This document shows, piece after piece, positions 22,062 to 32,520 of a stretch of DNA of 51,475 nucleotides. The notes beneath the pieces are model-generated. The model searched no databases, was not told the DNA's origin, and saw only the letters and a program-made list of their open reading frames with translations. The stretch covers positions 756,160 through 807,634 of the forward strand of contig BFEA01000588.1 in the NCBI GenBank assembly GCA_003427395.1, read 5' to 3'. This DNA is from Chara braunii (taxonomy: Eukaryota > Streptophyta > Charophyceae > Charales > Characeae). Position numbers and translations under genes: made by a program. Position 1 is the stretch's first letter. Each line of letters opens with the position of its first letter.

Positions 22062-22428
22062 CTAGGTTACCAATGGTCCGGGGGCCGGTCGTCTCCCCCG
22101 GACGTCTCCCCCATACGTCCGGTACCCCCGTCGTCCGGGAAAAAAAAAAAAAAAATCGTAAAAAATATATATATATATTTTTTCGGTTTTTGATTTTTAA
22201 CTCATGATTGACTGCGAATTTGAACATGACTCCAAGGCAAAAGTTGCTTGTATTGTTATGTTACATAACATATAGGTTTTTCAGATTTTTCTGAGAATGT
22301 TTTTTTTTTTTTTTTTTTTTTTTTGCGCTAGGCCGGACAACCCCTATCCGATCGGACGTCCGACCAGACGTCCGGTTGGACATCCCGGACGGTCAGGGGG
22401 GTCCCGGACATCCGATCCAATAACCTAG
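22062..22428. mobile_element. hAT-like MITE inserted in gag
   Basis: The ends are inverted: CTAGGTTA at 22,062 and TAACCTAG ending at 22,428. The flanks are CAATATAG (22,054-22,061) and CAACAGAG (22,429-22,436), an 8-base duplication that differs at two positions. Removing the element and one flank leaves the gag codons in phase, which confirms the insertion. The arms are built from GTCCGG/CCGGAC words; the centre is AT-rich with poly-A and poly-T. A core with GAATTTGAACATGACTCC and GGCAAAAGT recurs in the element at 30,581-30,904. It has no coding capacity, so it must have been moved by another element's transposase. Confidence 0.75.
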
Positions 22429-23546
22429 CAACAGAGGCCGACTTAGCGGCAGTTCAAAGGAGGAACTTCGCAATATACAATGACTTCGTGCGGGAGTTTA
22501 CCCTGGTAGCGCTAAGGATTTCCGGGGTTACGGACCGTATAATGAGCAAGTACTTCCTCAAGTAGTTCTCCGAGTTCGACAAGGACAAAATCTTGTCGGC
22601 ATACCAACAGACAAGCAAATTTGTAAACACCAGGGATGTTGATTTCAGTATGGTAACGGATTTGGCCGAGAAGACAATAGTGACCGAAACATTGGCCTTG
22701 CTTAAGGAAGGGGAGTTCGTAGATCTGACCGGCAGGACAGGCGACAAGGTAAAAAGAGGGATTGAAAGTCTACATGAATGCGTGCACGGAGTCGACAATA
22801 AGATTGAAAGGGTGGAGAACGCACTAATGGTTATGCAGGTACAAGTATCCCGACCCGCCCTCCCTCCCTAAGAAGTTGTAGTCCCGAAAGGATCAGCCAA
22901 CCGAGGGTTCGGTCGGAGAGATCCCGCTAATGAGCAATGCAGGTACTGCACCACGGTGGGACATTTTGTGCGGACATGTCCAAAGCTCAACCACGATATA
23001 TTAAAAAGGGGATGTACCAAATCATTAAAGGGGGAGATATTCGGACCACAGGGAGAACAGGTGAATTTGAACTCGCCAAGGGGAATGCAGTGCGCCATTA
23101 TTATGCTCAATAGGTTAGAGATAGCAGCAGTAGAAGCTGAGCCGGTGGTCGATATCATCTGGGAACAACTCCGAGGTCGTGGGCCGCAGGTCAACTTCAT
23201 TTTGGAAAGCGGCGGACGCGATAGGGTGAACACGACTACTCGACTAGAGATGGTTGGAAGGAGGATTATCCGTGACATCGTGATGAAGGAGGTTGCTGGA
23301 GGCTTCACGCCCCAGGCAGAGCCCGAGACCGGGGAGCCAGAGAAAGTTTATGGGAAGCCTAGGGAAGAGGAGCCTACCAACAAGGTCACCACTGCTAAGA
23401 AGAAGTTCATGTATCAAATACTGATCCTAACCATGCCTAAAATCGATGACACCCTAAGCAAATTGTTAGGGACCATGGTGTCAGTATCATTCCAAACCAT
23501 GTTGCAGGCCATCCCCAGCAGCTCAAAGGGTTTAAACAACTGTTAA
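22429..23546 (+). pseudogene. gag: Ty3/gypsy Gag, C-terminal part with CCHC knuckle
   Basis: After the insertion the gag frame continues through AAVQRRNFAIYNDFVREF, a stop at 22,563, residues 22,593-22,871 that include a helical HECVHGVDNKIERVENALM segment, and another stop at 22,869. In the same frame 22,938-22,979 encodes CRYCTTVGHFVRTC, an exact C-x2-C-x4-H-x4-C zinc knuckle, the nucleic-acid-binding signature of nucleocapsid. The frame then runs to 23,546. Two in-frame stops plus the insertion mean the gene is dead. Confidence 0.8.
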
Positions 23547-23569
23547 CCCGCCGGCGAGTAGAGATAGAC

Positions 23570-24170
23570 GAAAACCCGAAATCGCAGAAAGAAGAAAGGG
23601 AGGAGGAGGCTCCGCAAAAAGTCGCTAATCTTCAAAGGAGTCCTGGAGATTTGGAAGACTTAGAAAAGGCCTTCGTGGATATCCGCCTGAGCTTGCCAGA
23701 CCGCGAAGGCGGGGAGGTTATGAGGGCTCAACCAGGGGCGAAGCTTAGTTTCCATGCATTGCCCGTAGGGAAGTTAAAGGTGCAGATCGGAACACATTAC
23801 ACAGACGCTCTAGTAAATGGAGGTGCGGAAACCACACTCATGAGAAGAGATTTCGCAACAATTACCGGCTGCGTGGTTAACAAGTAATGGAGAGCATCCG
23901 AGGGCCCAGTGGCGAGATCCCGTTTTCAGGGTACATCACCAAATGTGTAGCTAAGGCAGGCATCCGGGAGCCAATTTTGTCATTTCAGCGGATGACTGTG
24001 TAAGATGAGATGGACCATGACATAATCCTCGGGAGGCCATGGTGCGCCAATGTACAAATGATAGGGATGCATCTGCATGATGGCACATACATGGTAGACC
24101 TAGAGGATCCAGTTACTGGCCATGGGGAGCTCCTCCGACTCATCAGGACCGGAGGGGACCCGCCTAAATG
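23570..24170 (+). pseudogene. pol: Ty3/gypsy aspartic protease (active-site Asp replaced)
   Basis: The frame around 23,651-23,887 contains TDALVNGGAETTLMRRDFA. In retroviral-type aspartic proteases this is the ALVDSGAE/ALVDGGAE active-site loop; here the aspartate codon is AAT for asparagine at 23,816-23,818. After a stop at 23,885 the flanking region continues with FSGYITKCVAKAG and then DHDIILGRPW (near 24,015), the usual C-terminal ILGxPW motif. The protease would cleave the Gag-Pol precursor. Both the substitution and the stops make it inactive. Confidence 0.75.
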
Positions 24171-24179
24171 AAAGTTACC

Positions 24180-24670
24180 AACGTGGTCGTCATCGTTCGA
24201 AGATAGCGTACGGAAGGGGGCTTTCGCACGAATGAAGGGTATGAGAGAAAGGGTAAAGATCATGATTGAGGAAGCATTCAATAAGAAAGAATGGATCAAG
24301 ATGGGCCTGCCCCTGAAGAAAAGAAGGCAGGAGGACGAAGTCTTAGGTGTTATGGTGGCAGAAAAGGAATCAGAAGTCGAACTCGGAGCCAGCCTGCCCA
24401 GGCGGAAAGAGGTGTGACAGGAGGTACCGGAAATTGCACTCGAGATCCCCGGCTTATTGCAGCTCATCAAAGCTATCAGGTATCACAAAGTAGGGGTGGA
24501 CCCGACGGCGCTGGCCAAATTTGAAGGAGAAGTACAGAAGGGGTATTGTATGAATGAGAAAATAATCAGTATTCAACCACGGGTCGCGGAGGCAACAAGA
24601 GTAATCTCGACCGTTCATTTTTTAGGAGGAAAATCTCGGAAGGAAGTGTTCGAAAGTACAAGCCAGTAGG
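24180..24670 (+). pseudogene. Protease-RT linker of pol
   Basis: Charged, helical-looking frames (24,232-24,417 and 24,457-24,669) bridge protease and RT on the same strand. No motif is visible. I treat it as linker sequence of the same polyprotein, broken by stops. Confidence 0.5.
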
Positions 24671-24671
24671 G

Positions 24672-25867
24672 AAGAAAGCAAAGCTAGTCTCGATCTTGCT
24701 AGAGACATCTAAGGAAGAGGCTATGGAGAGGGAGGAGGAGGTTCTCCGAGTGATCCGAGAGAGGCGAGCGACGGAAGGGCATCGGATACCAGATGAGGTA
24801 GTTGATACAATGAAGATAGGAATAGAGGGATTCTTAACGGAAGAAGAAACCCTCCTGATCAAAAGGATATGCCAGGAGTTTCATCTAGCATTTGCCTTTA
24901 GTGATCACCGAAAGGGACGGTTAGATGCGAAGCTAATTCCCCCGGTCAGAATCCACACGGTAGAGCATGAGTGTTGGAATGACAAGGGTCCGTCCTATAA
25001 ATTTAGGATAGCAGGGGAAGTGACAGACCTTCTTCCCGCAAAGATGGACTCCTTCATCCCAGAGTCTACGGCATCACCATACACGAACAGGTGGTTCGTC
25101 TTTCGAAACTCCAACAAGACGCTGAGATGGATTCAAGATCTGCAGAAGTTGAATGCAGTAACTATCTGGGATGCTGGTTCGCTACCTCAGGCAGATTTAT
25201 TACCGGAGTCTCACGTCGGCCTAAGCATTTACTCCCTAATAGATTTGTATTCAGGAAAGGACCAGCTTCCATTGGATGCTCGGGACAGACTATACATTGC
25301 GATGCACACCCCCTAGGCCAGTTACAGATGCAGGTGACCCTTATGGGCTTTACGAACGCAGTAGCTGAAGCGCAAAGGAGAATGCTCGCCGTAGCCGGAG
25401 ACATGTTTCCAAAAAAGTGTGAACCCTACATCGACGACAACCCGATCAAAGGCGCCCAGGAGAAGGACGAGACGGGGATTCAGCCGGCAATTCGAAAATT
25501 TGTGTGGGATCATCTGCAGGACATCAAAGACTTACTCTGTCGGTTTCTAGTATACAACATTATGACTAGCAGACCAAAAAATATTATGGTTGTACCGGAA
25601 GTGACCATACTTGTATTCTGTTGCGGCACATATGGAAGGAAGCCGGACCCGACAAAGACCGACAAGATATCGCAGTGGCCAACGCCCCTGCGCATAACGA
25701 CGGAGGTAAAAACATTCTTAGGCGTGGTCGGCTTTTGGAGGATTTTCATTAAAAAAATTGCCAAGATTGCTGAGACTATCCGGGCCATGATCAGAAGAAG
25801 GAACCATGGATTGGACGGAGGAGCGAGAGGGAGCCGTCCAAACCCTCAAGGACATACTGACGTCTGA
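24672..25867 (+). pseudogene. pol: Ty3/gypsy reverse transcriptase (frameshifted)
   Basis: The first frame (24,696-25,316) ends in RT fingers and motif A: YTNRWFVFRNSNKTLRW, IQDLQKLNAVT and SIYSLIDLYSGKDQLPLDAR. A single frameshift near 25,310 moves the reading to the next frame. That frame gives motif B (LQMQVTLMGFTNAVAEAQRR), motif C PYIDD (25,427-25,438 for YIDD) and the thumb/connection segment VKTFLGVVGFWRIFIKKI. Catalytic aspartates of motifs A and C are all present. RT copies the element RNA into DNA. The WFVxRNxN and IQDLQKLNAVT style resembles a gypsy group I recall from charophyte and fungal genomes. Confidence 0.85.
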
Positions 25868-26270
25868 ACAAGTCGCCTTGGCAATGCCTTGTTTTAACGA
25901 CAAAGTGCAACGGTCATTCATCCTAGAGACGGGCGGAGGACCCTTGGTCGTATGAGGTGTACTAATTCAAAGGGATGAGGAAGGAAAAGAGAGGCTGATT
26001 AGGTTCAAAAGTAGAACCCTGAACTCCGCAGAACGGCGGTACTCACCGTTCAAGAAAGACATCCTAGCCATTTTGCATCAGCTTACCTATTTGGGAGGCG
26101 GTTCATCCTAAGAATCGACCCAACGAATGTCGCAAGGGCTCTAAATAACTACAAGCCTATAGACCCGACGGTGGGGAGATGGGTAGGATTCATCTGGCAG
26201 TTCGATTACAAGATCGAACGAATTGTTGGACTCAGAAATAATGCCGATGGGCTAAGTCGGGTCTGTATCA
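25860..26270 (+). pseudogene. pol: Ty3/gypsy RNase H (degraded)
   Basis: In one frame RSFILETGGGPLVV, a stop, GVLIQRDEEGKERLIRFKS and SAERRYSPFKKDILAILHQ correspond to the TDAS...GAVL and AERNYSxxExELLA segments of the RNase H domain. After a frameshift near 26,085, FGRRFILRIDPTNVARAL and DYKIERIVGLRNNADGLSRV complete it (the N-x-ADxLSR motif). The usual first catalytic Asp appears as Glu (LET) and there is a stop inside the domain. Confidence 0.75.
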
Positions 26271-27691
26271 CGCCCAAAGAGGTGGAAGATGCGGAGCCCA
26301 TAGACGAGTTCCTTGAATACAAAGGAAGAACCCTTGCCGTGAATAATGAAATGATGGGCGAAGGATGCGCATCGGGAGAATTGTTGATTCAGACCTTGGA
26401 AAATGGGGCTCCTGCCGTAGTAGCAGAACTTAGAGAAGGACCAATCACCACTCGAGGACGCAAAGAGGAGAAGGATTCGTGGGTAGCGATAGTAGAACCG
26501 AAGGAGGAATTGATAGCAATGACGGTTGAGGGGGGCTGGGAAGCCGTGATGAGCCTAGTGGAGTCTTGGGAACGAAAAAAGTTGCAGTTGATGGTAAATC
26601 AGATGCAGGAGAGAAAGGACGAGGACCAAGAAGGAAGGGAGTTTTTCTATGTTCAGATATACGAAGGGATTTTTCAGGAGATTGGATTGTTGCTGGTAGG
26701 AAACAAACAACCCATGGAAGTCAGCGTTAAAGCAAGGGAGGAAGCCGGGAGATACGTCCTAAGGAGCGACCATTTGTTCAAAAGGGAGGAAGGTGTTATG
26801 CCTAGAAGAGTTGTATGCGGAAGGTCTAGGCAGTTGGACGTGATCCAGGCAATGCATGATAGACTAGCAGGAGGACATCGATCGTCCAAAGGAACTCTTG
26901 CAAAGATGTCACCTCTCTATTACTGGTCAGGCATGACAGGTATGGTCGCCACGTACTGCCAGACATGCCTAATCTGCCAAGAGCGGAGCTCGGCACGCGT
27001 CTTCGAACCACTTAGGCCAACTCGGGTGCTGGGACCGGGACATCTAGTCCACCTGGACATTGCAGTTATGCCCATATCCGTTGATGGATACAGGTATATC
27101 CTGGACGCGCGGGACAACTTGAGTGGGTTTGTAGAAGTAGTCGCTCGCAAGAAAAAGACGGGGAGAAGTGTAGCTGATTGGATATAAGATTTCGACCTAA
27201 GGCATCCCTTCATCCGGAGGTTTATAGCAGACAATGGAACAAAGTTTGTAAACCAAGAAGTGTTGGAAAGGCTTAAAAGGCTCTGCGTACCTATCAAACT
27301 CATCGAGCCATATCACCCGGAGGCCAATGCACCTGTAGAAGGGGGGCACCGGACCTTAAAGAACACGATTGTGAAGCTCGCGTCGGACAATCTAGGGAGC
27401 TGGCCTCAATATCTTAAGCAGGCTGTCTTCTCGAAGAACATGACACCTAAGAGGACAACGGGATGTATCCCAGCGGAACTTTGGTACGGAAGAGAGATCG
27501 ATTTTCCCGTGGAGGCCTTGATACCTACCTGGAACAGGTTAGATGACGATCCGCGTATGACCACGAAAGAATTAATTGAGGCAAAATGTCAACAAGTCCT
27601 TAGGAATGAGGAGGTCATGGAAGACATCGCCAATCGGGTACTGTCATTTTTTTTGGGGGGGGGGAATGGGGCAATGGTTTGGACTGACTGA
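26270..27691 (+). pseudogene. pol: Ty3/gypsy integrase (one in-frame stop)
   Basis: The open frame 26,171-27,187 carries a linker, then the zinc-binding domain HDRLAGGHRSSKG ... CQTCLICQ, then the catalytic core. D1 is in HLVHLDIAVMP (27,056-27,058). After one TAA (27,185-27,187) the same frame continues with D2 in FIADNGTKF (27,230-27,232) and E in PVEGGHRTLKN (27,338-27,340), a D-x35-E spacing. So the full catalytic triad is preserved and only one stop breaks the core. The C-terminal part runs to 27,691 with a poly-T/poly-G slip at 27,647-27,663. No chromodomain is visible. Confidence 0.9.
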
Positions 27692-27699
27692 AGCTGGAA

Positions 27700-28065
27700 G
27701 GCAGGATGCCCTGGGACCTTGTGATAACGGGCTTTGTGTGGCAATGGGGAAGGTTGTCGGGAGCATTGTTTCATAGTCCTTGATGGGAAAATAATGAGAT
27801 CATTATAAATGTGGTATTTGCATGTAAGGGCAATGTATAATAGTGACCTGGTGCGAAAGGTACTGGGGGCATTGTGGGGGAAAGGGTATTGCCTACTGAA
27901 CTGGGGAAACGTGTGGGGTGGGGCCTCGGTGGGTATTGTTTTAATACAGGATCGGGAAAGAAGCCTTAAAAAAAATGAAAATGGAATTCAGCAATGAAAA
28001 TGACAGTGGTGCCATCAACAGGCCCAACAAACGGGGGAAAGCAGGGCCAAGTTGAGAGCAGAAGA
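27700..28065 (+). other. Spacer after pol
   Basis: A GT-rich stretch with no supported gene. Short frames end quickly on both strands. Confidence 0.45.
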
Positions 28066-28067
28066 CC

Positions 28068-28883
28068 GTGAAGAGAAAATTGTATATAGGATACATGTCC
28101 AAACAAGTGGTAGGCAGGGGAGCGAGAAAGCGTGTGTGTAGAGGGCCTTCGCCCCTCCGGAAGGGAGAAGGTATATACATCTCATCAGGAAGTGAGAGCG
28201 AGGAAGAAAGGGCAAGTGTGGGAGAAGGGGGCAGAGCAGGAGGAGAAAAAATGCGGGTCTCTGCCGAAGGAAGGGTCGAGAGATGCGAGTAGCATCAGCC
28301 TTGGCATGGGGAGAACGAGGGGAGGCAGGACATGTGCGACGGACGCGAAGATGTGGAAGAGAGAAGGGAAAGCCCGCGTGAAGAGCGGAGCGGCCACGAT
28401 AGTTGTGAGGGGAGATACCCGGACTTTGAGGAAGGATATAGGAGGAGGACGGAGATCCCTGATAATCGAGATCCGAAAAACTTCACGGGTGAATTCAGCC
28501 CCGTACGGATGGAAGAGGATGTGGACGAGAGGGAAGAAATGCAAGAGGTGATAGAGATTAGCAGTTGCGATGAGAAGGATGAGATTTTGAGGCCCAGAGA
28601 GGAAAGGCGACCCCCTGCGAACCGGCCGCGCGGAAGATCCTTCAGGTGGGAGTATGAGTTTGAATCGACGCCCAGTCATTGGTTTGAGCAGTGGCTTAGC
28701 GTAATCAAGCACGACTGGATCATCAAGACCAGGAAACTCATAGGGGCGGGAGTGGAATTGCAAGAAATTGCGAAAAGGAAAAGAGAAATAATGACCTCCG
28801 ACCTGGGAGTTAAAAAGTCAGCAGAAGGACAGGATGGGCAAGGGACCGAGCGAGATGAGACACGTGACAACAATACGGATTAG
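28068..28883 (+). pseudogene. Extra ORF after pol, function unknown
   Basis: Two same-frame segments, 28,068-28,292 (74 residues) and 28,332-28,883 (183 residues), are separated by one TAG. The first is basic (KQVVGRGARKRVCRG) and then acidic (YISSGSESEEE). The second is strongly charged, contains EVIEISSCDEKDE, which looks like a SUMO-interaction motif (hydrophobic core followed by acidic residues), and has a tryptophan-containing segment HWFEQWLSVIKHDWI. I do not recognise a family. Its place between pol and the purine tract matches where some gypsy elements carry an additional gene. There is no signal peptide or membrane segment, so it is not env-like. Confidence 0.5.
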
Positions 28884-29590
28884 ATGCTATCAGCGTTGAA
28901 CAAGAACTGTGTTTTTCTTTTGCAAATTTCGGAAGACAAATTTTGGTCATTAGAGTAAGCTTGCTAAGAATGAGCGATGAAATGACTAGCTCAGGCTGTG
29001 TCGCGTTGAGTTAGAAGATAGCATTCTGAAACTACTTCCTGGATGAGCTACCTTCGAAAGAGTATATGTAAAGACAATGACACAATGTATAGAATGAGAC
29101 CGGTTGGGATGGTTGTATTGTAAAGCTTTGGATGTAATAAGGATTGTGCTTTTGAGAGGGGACCGTGAGTTCGGATTGATAAGCAAAGCAAGACATTTAA
29201 GTGTTGGTCGAATACAAGAGAGGTTAGGAGACCTATGGGTAAAGGGGCGTGAAGAACACCCCTTCCCTAGGAGCCTAATCCAGCTGAGTCATGAATGAGT
29301 ATGATAATAGCCAAAAGCTGAGAGACCAGAAAGAGTGAAAATAGAGGGGGTGTCCCTGTCCCTTGCTATGGTTGAACGGTCGGGTGGGCTAGTGCTGCTT
29401 GGGGTTGCGAGTCTCAACTCGAGCACTAGACGCTAAGTCGGATGTATGAATGGATAGTAAATTGCATTAAGGAAGGATGAAGGAAACCGCACGCAGAAAA
29501 CTGAAAAGAGATGACCACCTTCTAACCCCTGAGACAAAAATGGGATCCGTATCCTCGAGGCCCACCCCTTCGGGCGCTAACATTTGAATG
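28884..29590 (+). other. No feature seen
   Basis: About 700 bp of unique sequence with short frames only. I see no RNA gene or repeat. Confidence 0.45.
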
Positions 29591-29599
29591 GATAAGGGC

Positions 29600-29830
29600 G
29601 GCCCTGACAAGGTCGTTCGATTGGAATGGAAAAAATGACCCTAACCACGCTGTTCGACTTGAGAATGGAAAGGACTGACCCTAACCAGGCTGTTCGACTT
29701 GAGAATGGAAAGGAATGACCCTAACTAGGTTGTTCAACTTGAGAATGGAAAGGAATGGCCCTAACCAGGCTGTTCAATTTGAGAATGGAAAAGAATGACC
29801 CTAACTAGGTTGTTCGAAAATGGCCCCTGA
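29600..29830 (+). repeat. 40-bp tandem repeat, ~5 copies
   Basis: GAATGGAAAGGAATGACCCT plus AACCAGGCTGTTCGACTTGA recur with exact 40-bp spacing (CTAACC at 29,641, 29,681, 29,721, 29,761, 29,801). Units differ by a few bases. Confidence 0.9.
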
Positions 29831-30039
29831 CAAGGGTCATTTCTTTTGAAATAGGCACTAGGGTCCCCTGCATGACTGATTGAGAAAGGTTGATTGAGAA
29901 TGAGCTGGAATGAGCAATGTGAAATAGAAAAAAAACAGTGGGTCGGTCATTGAAATAGCCATGAGAATGGACGAAAGAGAATGATGCCTTGAAAGAACAA
30001 GGGCAGGATAAAGGAGGTCGAGCCTTAAGTCGAGAAGGG

Positions 30040-30330
30040 CGTAGACCGTTGGGACGGTCATAAGGATTGGATATTGGAAAATGTGAAAGTTGAGGATTGA
30101 AGGTGGGCCGACAGGTCGGCCTTGGAAGATGGCTATTGAAAAAGCGACCACCACATCGGTCAGAAGGGGTGGCCTTGTCGAAGAGAGGCTGTCGGACCAG
30201 CCATGAGAATCAGCCTTCAGAAAGAACTGGAAAAAGCATTGGATTGAGCGTTTTCCTGATAACTGAATATTGCATTGTATAATCAGGGGACCCTAGGCGA
30301 TTTGAGGAAAGGTCGTCGGACCGACTATAA
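30040..30330. repeat. Array of short hairpins with changing arms
   Basis: 16-base hairpins occur at 30,044-30,059 (GACCGT...GACGGTC), 30,106-30,121 (GGCCGACAGGTCGGCC), 30,146-30,161 (GACC...GGTC), 30,187-30,202 (GGCTGTCGGACCAGCC) and 30,311-30,326 (GGTCGTCGGACCGACT). Spacing is roughly 40-60 bp apart from the last. The arms differ but mostly still pair. Confidence 0.6.
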
Positions 30331-30580
30331 AAATTGCAAGAGATTGAGTTTTTCTTTCTTACTAGTCTCGGGTCTCAACATGAGGGGGTTAGCGATGCAT
30401 GCATCGCGACCCCAGGACCTCTACCCGTCAAGGGAAAAGTCTCAGCGCGACCTATTTCTCGTAAGGAAGGTTAAGGGTTGGAGGACAAAGGCATCTTTCT
30501 TTTTGATCAGTGCTTGCCATCCGGAACTACCTCCGACAACGAGCTCTAGTCGTGGAGTTCAAATTGCGCCTCATATTGAG

Positions 30581-30904
30581 CTATGTAGACCCTCGTACAA
30601 ATACGGGTCGTCCGTACGTACGGGCTCGTGTGGTCGTACGGGCCGTACGTATGGAAAAAAAGCAAAAAAAAAAAAATCAAAAACATCTGAAAAAAAAAAT
30701 TGTTATGCAGAAAAATAGACTGAAACACTTTTGCCTCAGGGTCATATTGAAATTCGTTACCAAATTTNNNNNNNNNNNNNNNNNNNNNNNNNNNNNNNNN
30801 NNNNNNNNNNNNNNNNNNNNNNNNNNNNNTTTTTTTTTCTCGTACGGGACTGTACATACGGCCGTACGATAAACCCGCCGTACGTCGTACGGGGTGTTAC
30901 ACAG
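30581..30904. mobile_element. hAT-like MITE after pol (with internal gap)
   Basis: It is flanked by a perfect 8-bp duplication, ATATTGAG (30,573-30,580 and 30,905-30,912). Ends are imperfect inverted repeats, CTATGTAGACCC and the complement of CTGTGTAACACCCC. The arms are built from CGTACG/CCGTACGG words. The AT-rich centre (poly-A runs, ATTTGGTAACGAATTTCAAT and GAGGCAAAAGTGTTTCAG on the minus strand) matches the core of the gag insertion at 22,062-22,428. Sixty-two bases (30,768-30,829) are unresolved. Confidence 0.75.
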
Positions 30905-30912
30905 ATATTGAG

Positions 30913-31540
30913 AACCTAAACGTCAAGGGCGTGAAGTCAAACGGGCGTGAGAGTCATTCTTTTCCTAAGAATCATTTTCTCTCCCCAACCACACGCCATG
31001 TCGTCGAGCGGCGGCGTGGCCGCTTGGGATGGACCAAGGTTGCTCGCATTAAGTTGAGTGGCACTGTCCAAAGGGAGGGGTCGGGCGGGGTACTGGGTGG
31101 AATCCGCATCCACCACAGAGTGAGTAACACCGCCCTGCCGGATTATTACAACCGTTCCGGGACTAACTGCGAGGTCTTCGTAACTGCACTCGCAGACTAA
31201 TAGAGAGCCCCAACTTTCTTGAAAGTAAGACGCCAGATCCAAGAAAATACCACTTGGGAGGAACGATTCGCGAGGGAGCCATTTGTGGTATGATGGGGTC
31301 CTGGGAGGCGTGGATTGGACCCGCCTAACAGATGCGAGGAGACACCTCAATGATGATGCCCATCTCCAGAGAAGTGGTCGCCAGACCAGAGTAAAGGATG
31401 AGGTGAGTTATCAGCGAGGGAGGACTGGTTACCCTTCCTTTTTTAGGCTGATGGGATGACATCCGTCTACTTAGTTGGCAGGGCAAGGTCTGCGTACCTC
31501 CAAGTGAGAACCAGTCGTGCGATGGGGGCATCACATTTTA
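30913..31540 (+). other. Region before the purine tract, no gene
   Basis: Open frames on both strands (for example minus 30,937-31,350) lack any recognisable feature. It is probably the 3' untranslated part of the element. Confidence 0.45.
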
Positions 31541-31553
31541 AGTGGGGGGAAGG
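31541..31553 (+). promoter_or_regulatory. Candidate polypurine tract
   Basis: TTTTAAGTGGGGGGAAGG followed at once by TGTGCC. Plant Ty3/gypsy elements typically have AAGTGGGGG(A/G)-rich tracts immediately before the TG of the 3' LTR, where plus-strand DNA synthesis is primed. Position and composition are the only support. Confidence 0.5.
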
Positions 31554-31599
31554 TGTGCCATCTACCGATGAAAAAACGTGCAAAAGATAAGGTTACTAT

Positions 31600-31990
31600 T
31601 AGCTCAAGAAAAACATGTGTAATTGATTTTGCGTGGGCTTGAGAAAGGTTTGACAAGATGTCCAGAAGACAGATGTATGTGTAATTGACTTGCGTGGGCT
31701 GGAGAAAGGTCTGGCAAGCTGTCCAGAAAAGAAATGGATGTGTAGTTGACTTTGCGTGGGTTTGACAAAGGTCTGACAAGATGTCTCGAAGAGAAATGTA
31801 TGTGTAATTGACTTTGTGTGGGCTTGAGAAAGGTCTGGCAAGATGTCCAGAAGAGAAAAGCATGTGTAATTGACTTTGCATGGGCTTGAGAAAGACCTGG
31901 CAAGATGTTCAGAAGAAAGATGCATATGAAATGGACTGGGTAACATGCATGTAAAATTGATTGAGCTTGGGTACAAGAAATGTCGAATGA
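31600..31990 (+). repeat. 62-bp tandem repeat, ~6 copies
   Basis: GTGTAATTGACTTTGCGTGG and GAAAGGTCTGGCAAGATGTC recur at 61-62 bp (31,617; 31,679; 31,740; 31,802; 31,864). Minus-strand open frames here are by-products of the repeat. Confidence 0.9.
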
Positions 31991-32239
31991 GGGAGAAATG
32001 CATGTGAAATAGGTAGGACTAGAGAAAAGCCGAGCAGAATGACCTGAAAGAAATACATGTGAATTTGGTTGAGCATGAGACTGAGGAAAGGATGACGGGA
32101 GACATGGATTGTGCGGGCCGAAAAGCCGAGTAAAAGAGACACTAAGGGCGACAGAGGCCGGAAAAGGGACTTGGTTAGCACGGGATGGAAGGAGGACCAG
32201 CCAAAGGGCGTTTGGGATGGCAAGGCAGGGACAACAAGA

Positions 32240-32520
32240 GGAGGGAGATGAGAAAAAGGCTTGATGTACTTTAGGCGATGAATGGGAAGAGGGAAGTTGA
32301 GAAAAGGCTTGATGTACTTCGGGTGATGAATGAGAAGAGGAAAGTTGAGAAAAGGCTTGATGTTCTAAGAATGATAAACGAGATGAAAAAGCTTGATGTT
32401 CTAAGAGTGATGAACGAGACGAAAGGGATCTGATGTTCTAAGAGTGATGAATGAGACAAAAAAAATGAGGCTCGATGCTCTAAGGGTGATGGTGTTCTGG
32501 GAATGATAAATGAGACATGA
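32240..32520 (+). repeat. Irregular tandem repeat (GCTTGATGTTCTAAGAGTGATGAA family)
   Basis: Units of about 40-60 bp with GGCTTGATGT, TCTAAGAGTGATGAA and GAGA(C/T)(A/G)A blocks recur six or seven times with length variation. Confidence 0.75.

Noticed and set aside
28185-28763. 192-codon minus-strand frame opposite the post-pol ORF
   Set aside because: Shadow of the plus-strand charged ORF; hydrophobic only because the sense strand is purine-rich.
31531-32003. Minus-strand frames with repeated QLHIHFSSGH-type peptides
   Set aside because: By-product of the 62-bp tandem repeat on the other strand; they are antisense to the element and unlike any known protein.
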